This document shows positions 63,686 through 64,000 of a DNA stretch of 64,000 nucleotides, piece by piece. Below the pieces are notes generated by a model. The model was not told the DNA's origin. It worked only from the letters and a program-made list of their open reading frames with translations, and ran no database searches. Each line of letters begins with the position of its first letter. Position 1 is the stretch's first letter. Origin of the DNA: Gymnopus androsaceus JB14 (Eukaryota > Basidiomycota > Agaricomycetes > Agaricales > Omphalotaceae); contig ML769491.1 of assembly GCA_009733575.1 (NCBI GenBank), forward strand, positions 124,001-188,000. Direction: 5' to 3'. The position numbers were made by a program, and so were the translations under genes.

Positions 63686-64000
63686 CTAGTACAAAGACAC
63701 CCTCCATCCCTCGCCTGCTCTATCCTTCCCTCCATTACTCCCACTCTCCTCCACCATCCCCCAACCTCCCTTATCCCTCCCACCTCTCCCACTACCAACC
63801 CCAACACCCTTCCCCTTTCCTCTCACCTTCCTCCCACCCATCTCCTTATACATCGCCCTCATCTCCAACTTTCCCGGAGACGCCGAAGCCTCGTTTTCTT
63901 GTTTCCATTGTGCTTCTTTTAGTTCTCTGGGAGTTGCGTATCCCGAATCGGCATAGGAGGAGGAATATGAATACGAAGGTGTGGAGTACCCGGATCCGAA
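63686..64000 (-). CDS. C-terminal part of an unrecognised protein (cut by window edge)
   Basis: The frame is open from base 64000 to TAG at 63686, 104 codons. It reads YSTPSYSYSSSYADSGYATP, then RELKEAQWKQENEA, SPGKLEMRAMYKEMGGRKVR and a Gly/Lys-rich basic end (GKGKGVGVGSGRGGRDKGG). A low-complexity, basic tail suggests nucleic-acid binding, but that is only a guess. The 5' end lies outside the window. Confidence 0.6.
   Translation of the reverse strand, partial: FGSGYSTPSYSYSSSYADSGYATPRELKEAQWKQENEASASPGKLEMRAMYKEMGGRKVRGKGKGVGVGSGRGGRDKGGWGMVEESGSNGGKDRAGEGWRVSLY

Overview
This is nuclear DNA of a basidiomycete mushroom (class Agaricomycetes). The reasons are dense genes with many 45-90 bp GT-AG introns, fungal gene families such as DUF6534 membrane proteins, UNC93-like transporters and GET2, a farnesylated mating-pheromone precursor ending in CVIA, and a very large set of F-box-like paralogues with an N-terminal coiled coil. 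No bacterial, organellar or viral gene is seen. I cannot name the species.

Layout. 1-3240: 5' part of an F-box gene (A) and a dead aryl-alcohol-dehydrogenase copy. 3440-6908: peroxisomal SCP2-type thiolase and, divergent from it, anthranilate phosphoribosyltransferase. 7022-8746: DUF6534 membrane protein. 9359-11491: UNC93-like transporter. 12788-13730: unrecognised spliced gene with one membrane segment. 13882-16199: conserved hypothetical. 16758-20767: F-box/LRR gene broken by a MITE, head to head with F-box gene B. 21383-23461: UBA-UAS-UBX protein. 23636-28957: two further F-box families and relics. 29021-30869: CNOT11-like CCR4-NOT subunit. 31541-35173: F-box C and a frameshifted F-box. 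35760-37438: NAA38-like Sm protein and dolichol-phosphate mannosyltransferase. 38932-39048: pheromone precursor. 39702-43508: hot-dog thioesterase and GET2. 43657-53300: four F-box genes in duplicated blocks. 53003-56685: large unrecognised protein. 57322-58796: SET-domain protein. 59040-62803: second copy of the F-box/aryl-alcohol-dehydrogenase block, with the reductase alive and the F-box dead. 63380-64000: tRNA-like repeat and the end of another gene.

Two layers are intermixed. Single-copy housekeeping genes (tryptophan synthesis, peroxisomal thiolysis, mRNA deadenylation, ER tail-anchored insertion, dolichol mannose, N-terminal acetylation) form a conserved scaffold. Between them lie repeatedly duplicated F-box genes, presumed substrate receptors of SCF ubiquitin ligases, in at least five subfamilies and every state from intact to barely recognisable relic. 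At least three segmental duplications are visible, one of which dates a TA-flanked MITE insertion.

Several conserved genes need one extra base, usually in a short homopolymer, to restore a family-consistent frame. This fits uncorrected assembly indels better than real decay, so reported frameshifts should be read with that in mind.
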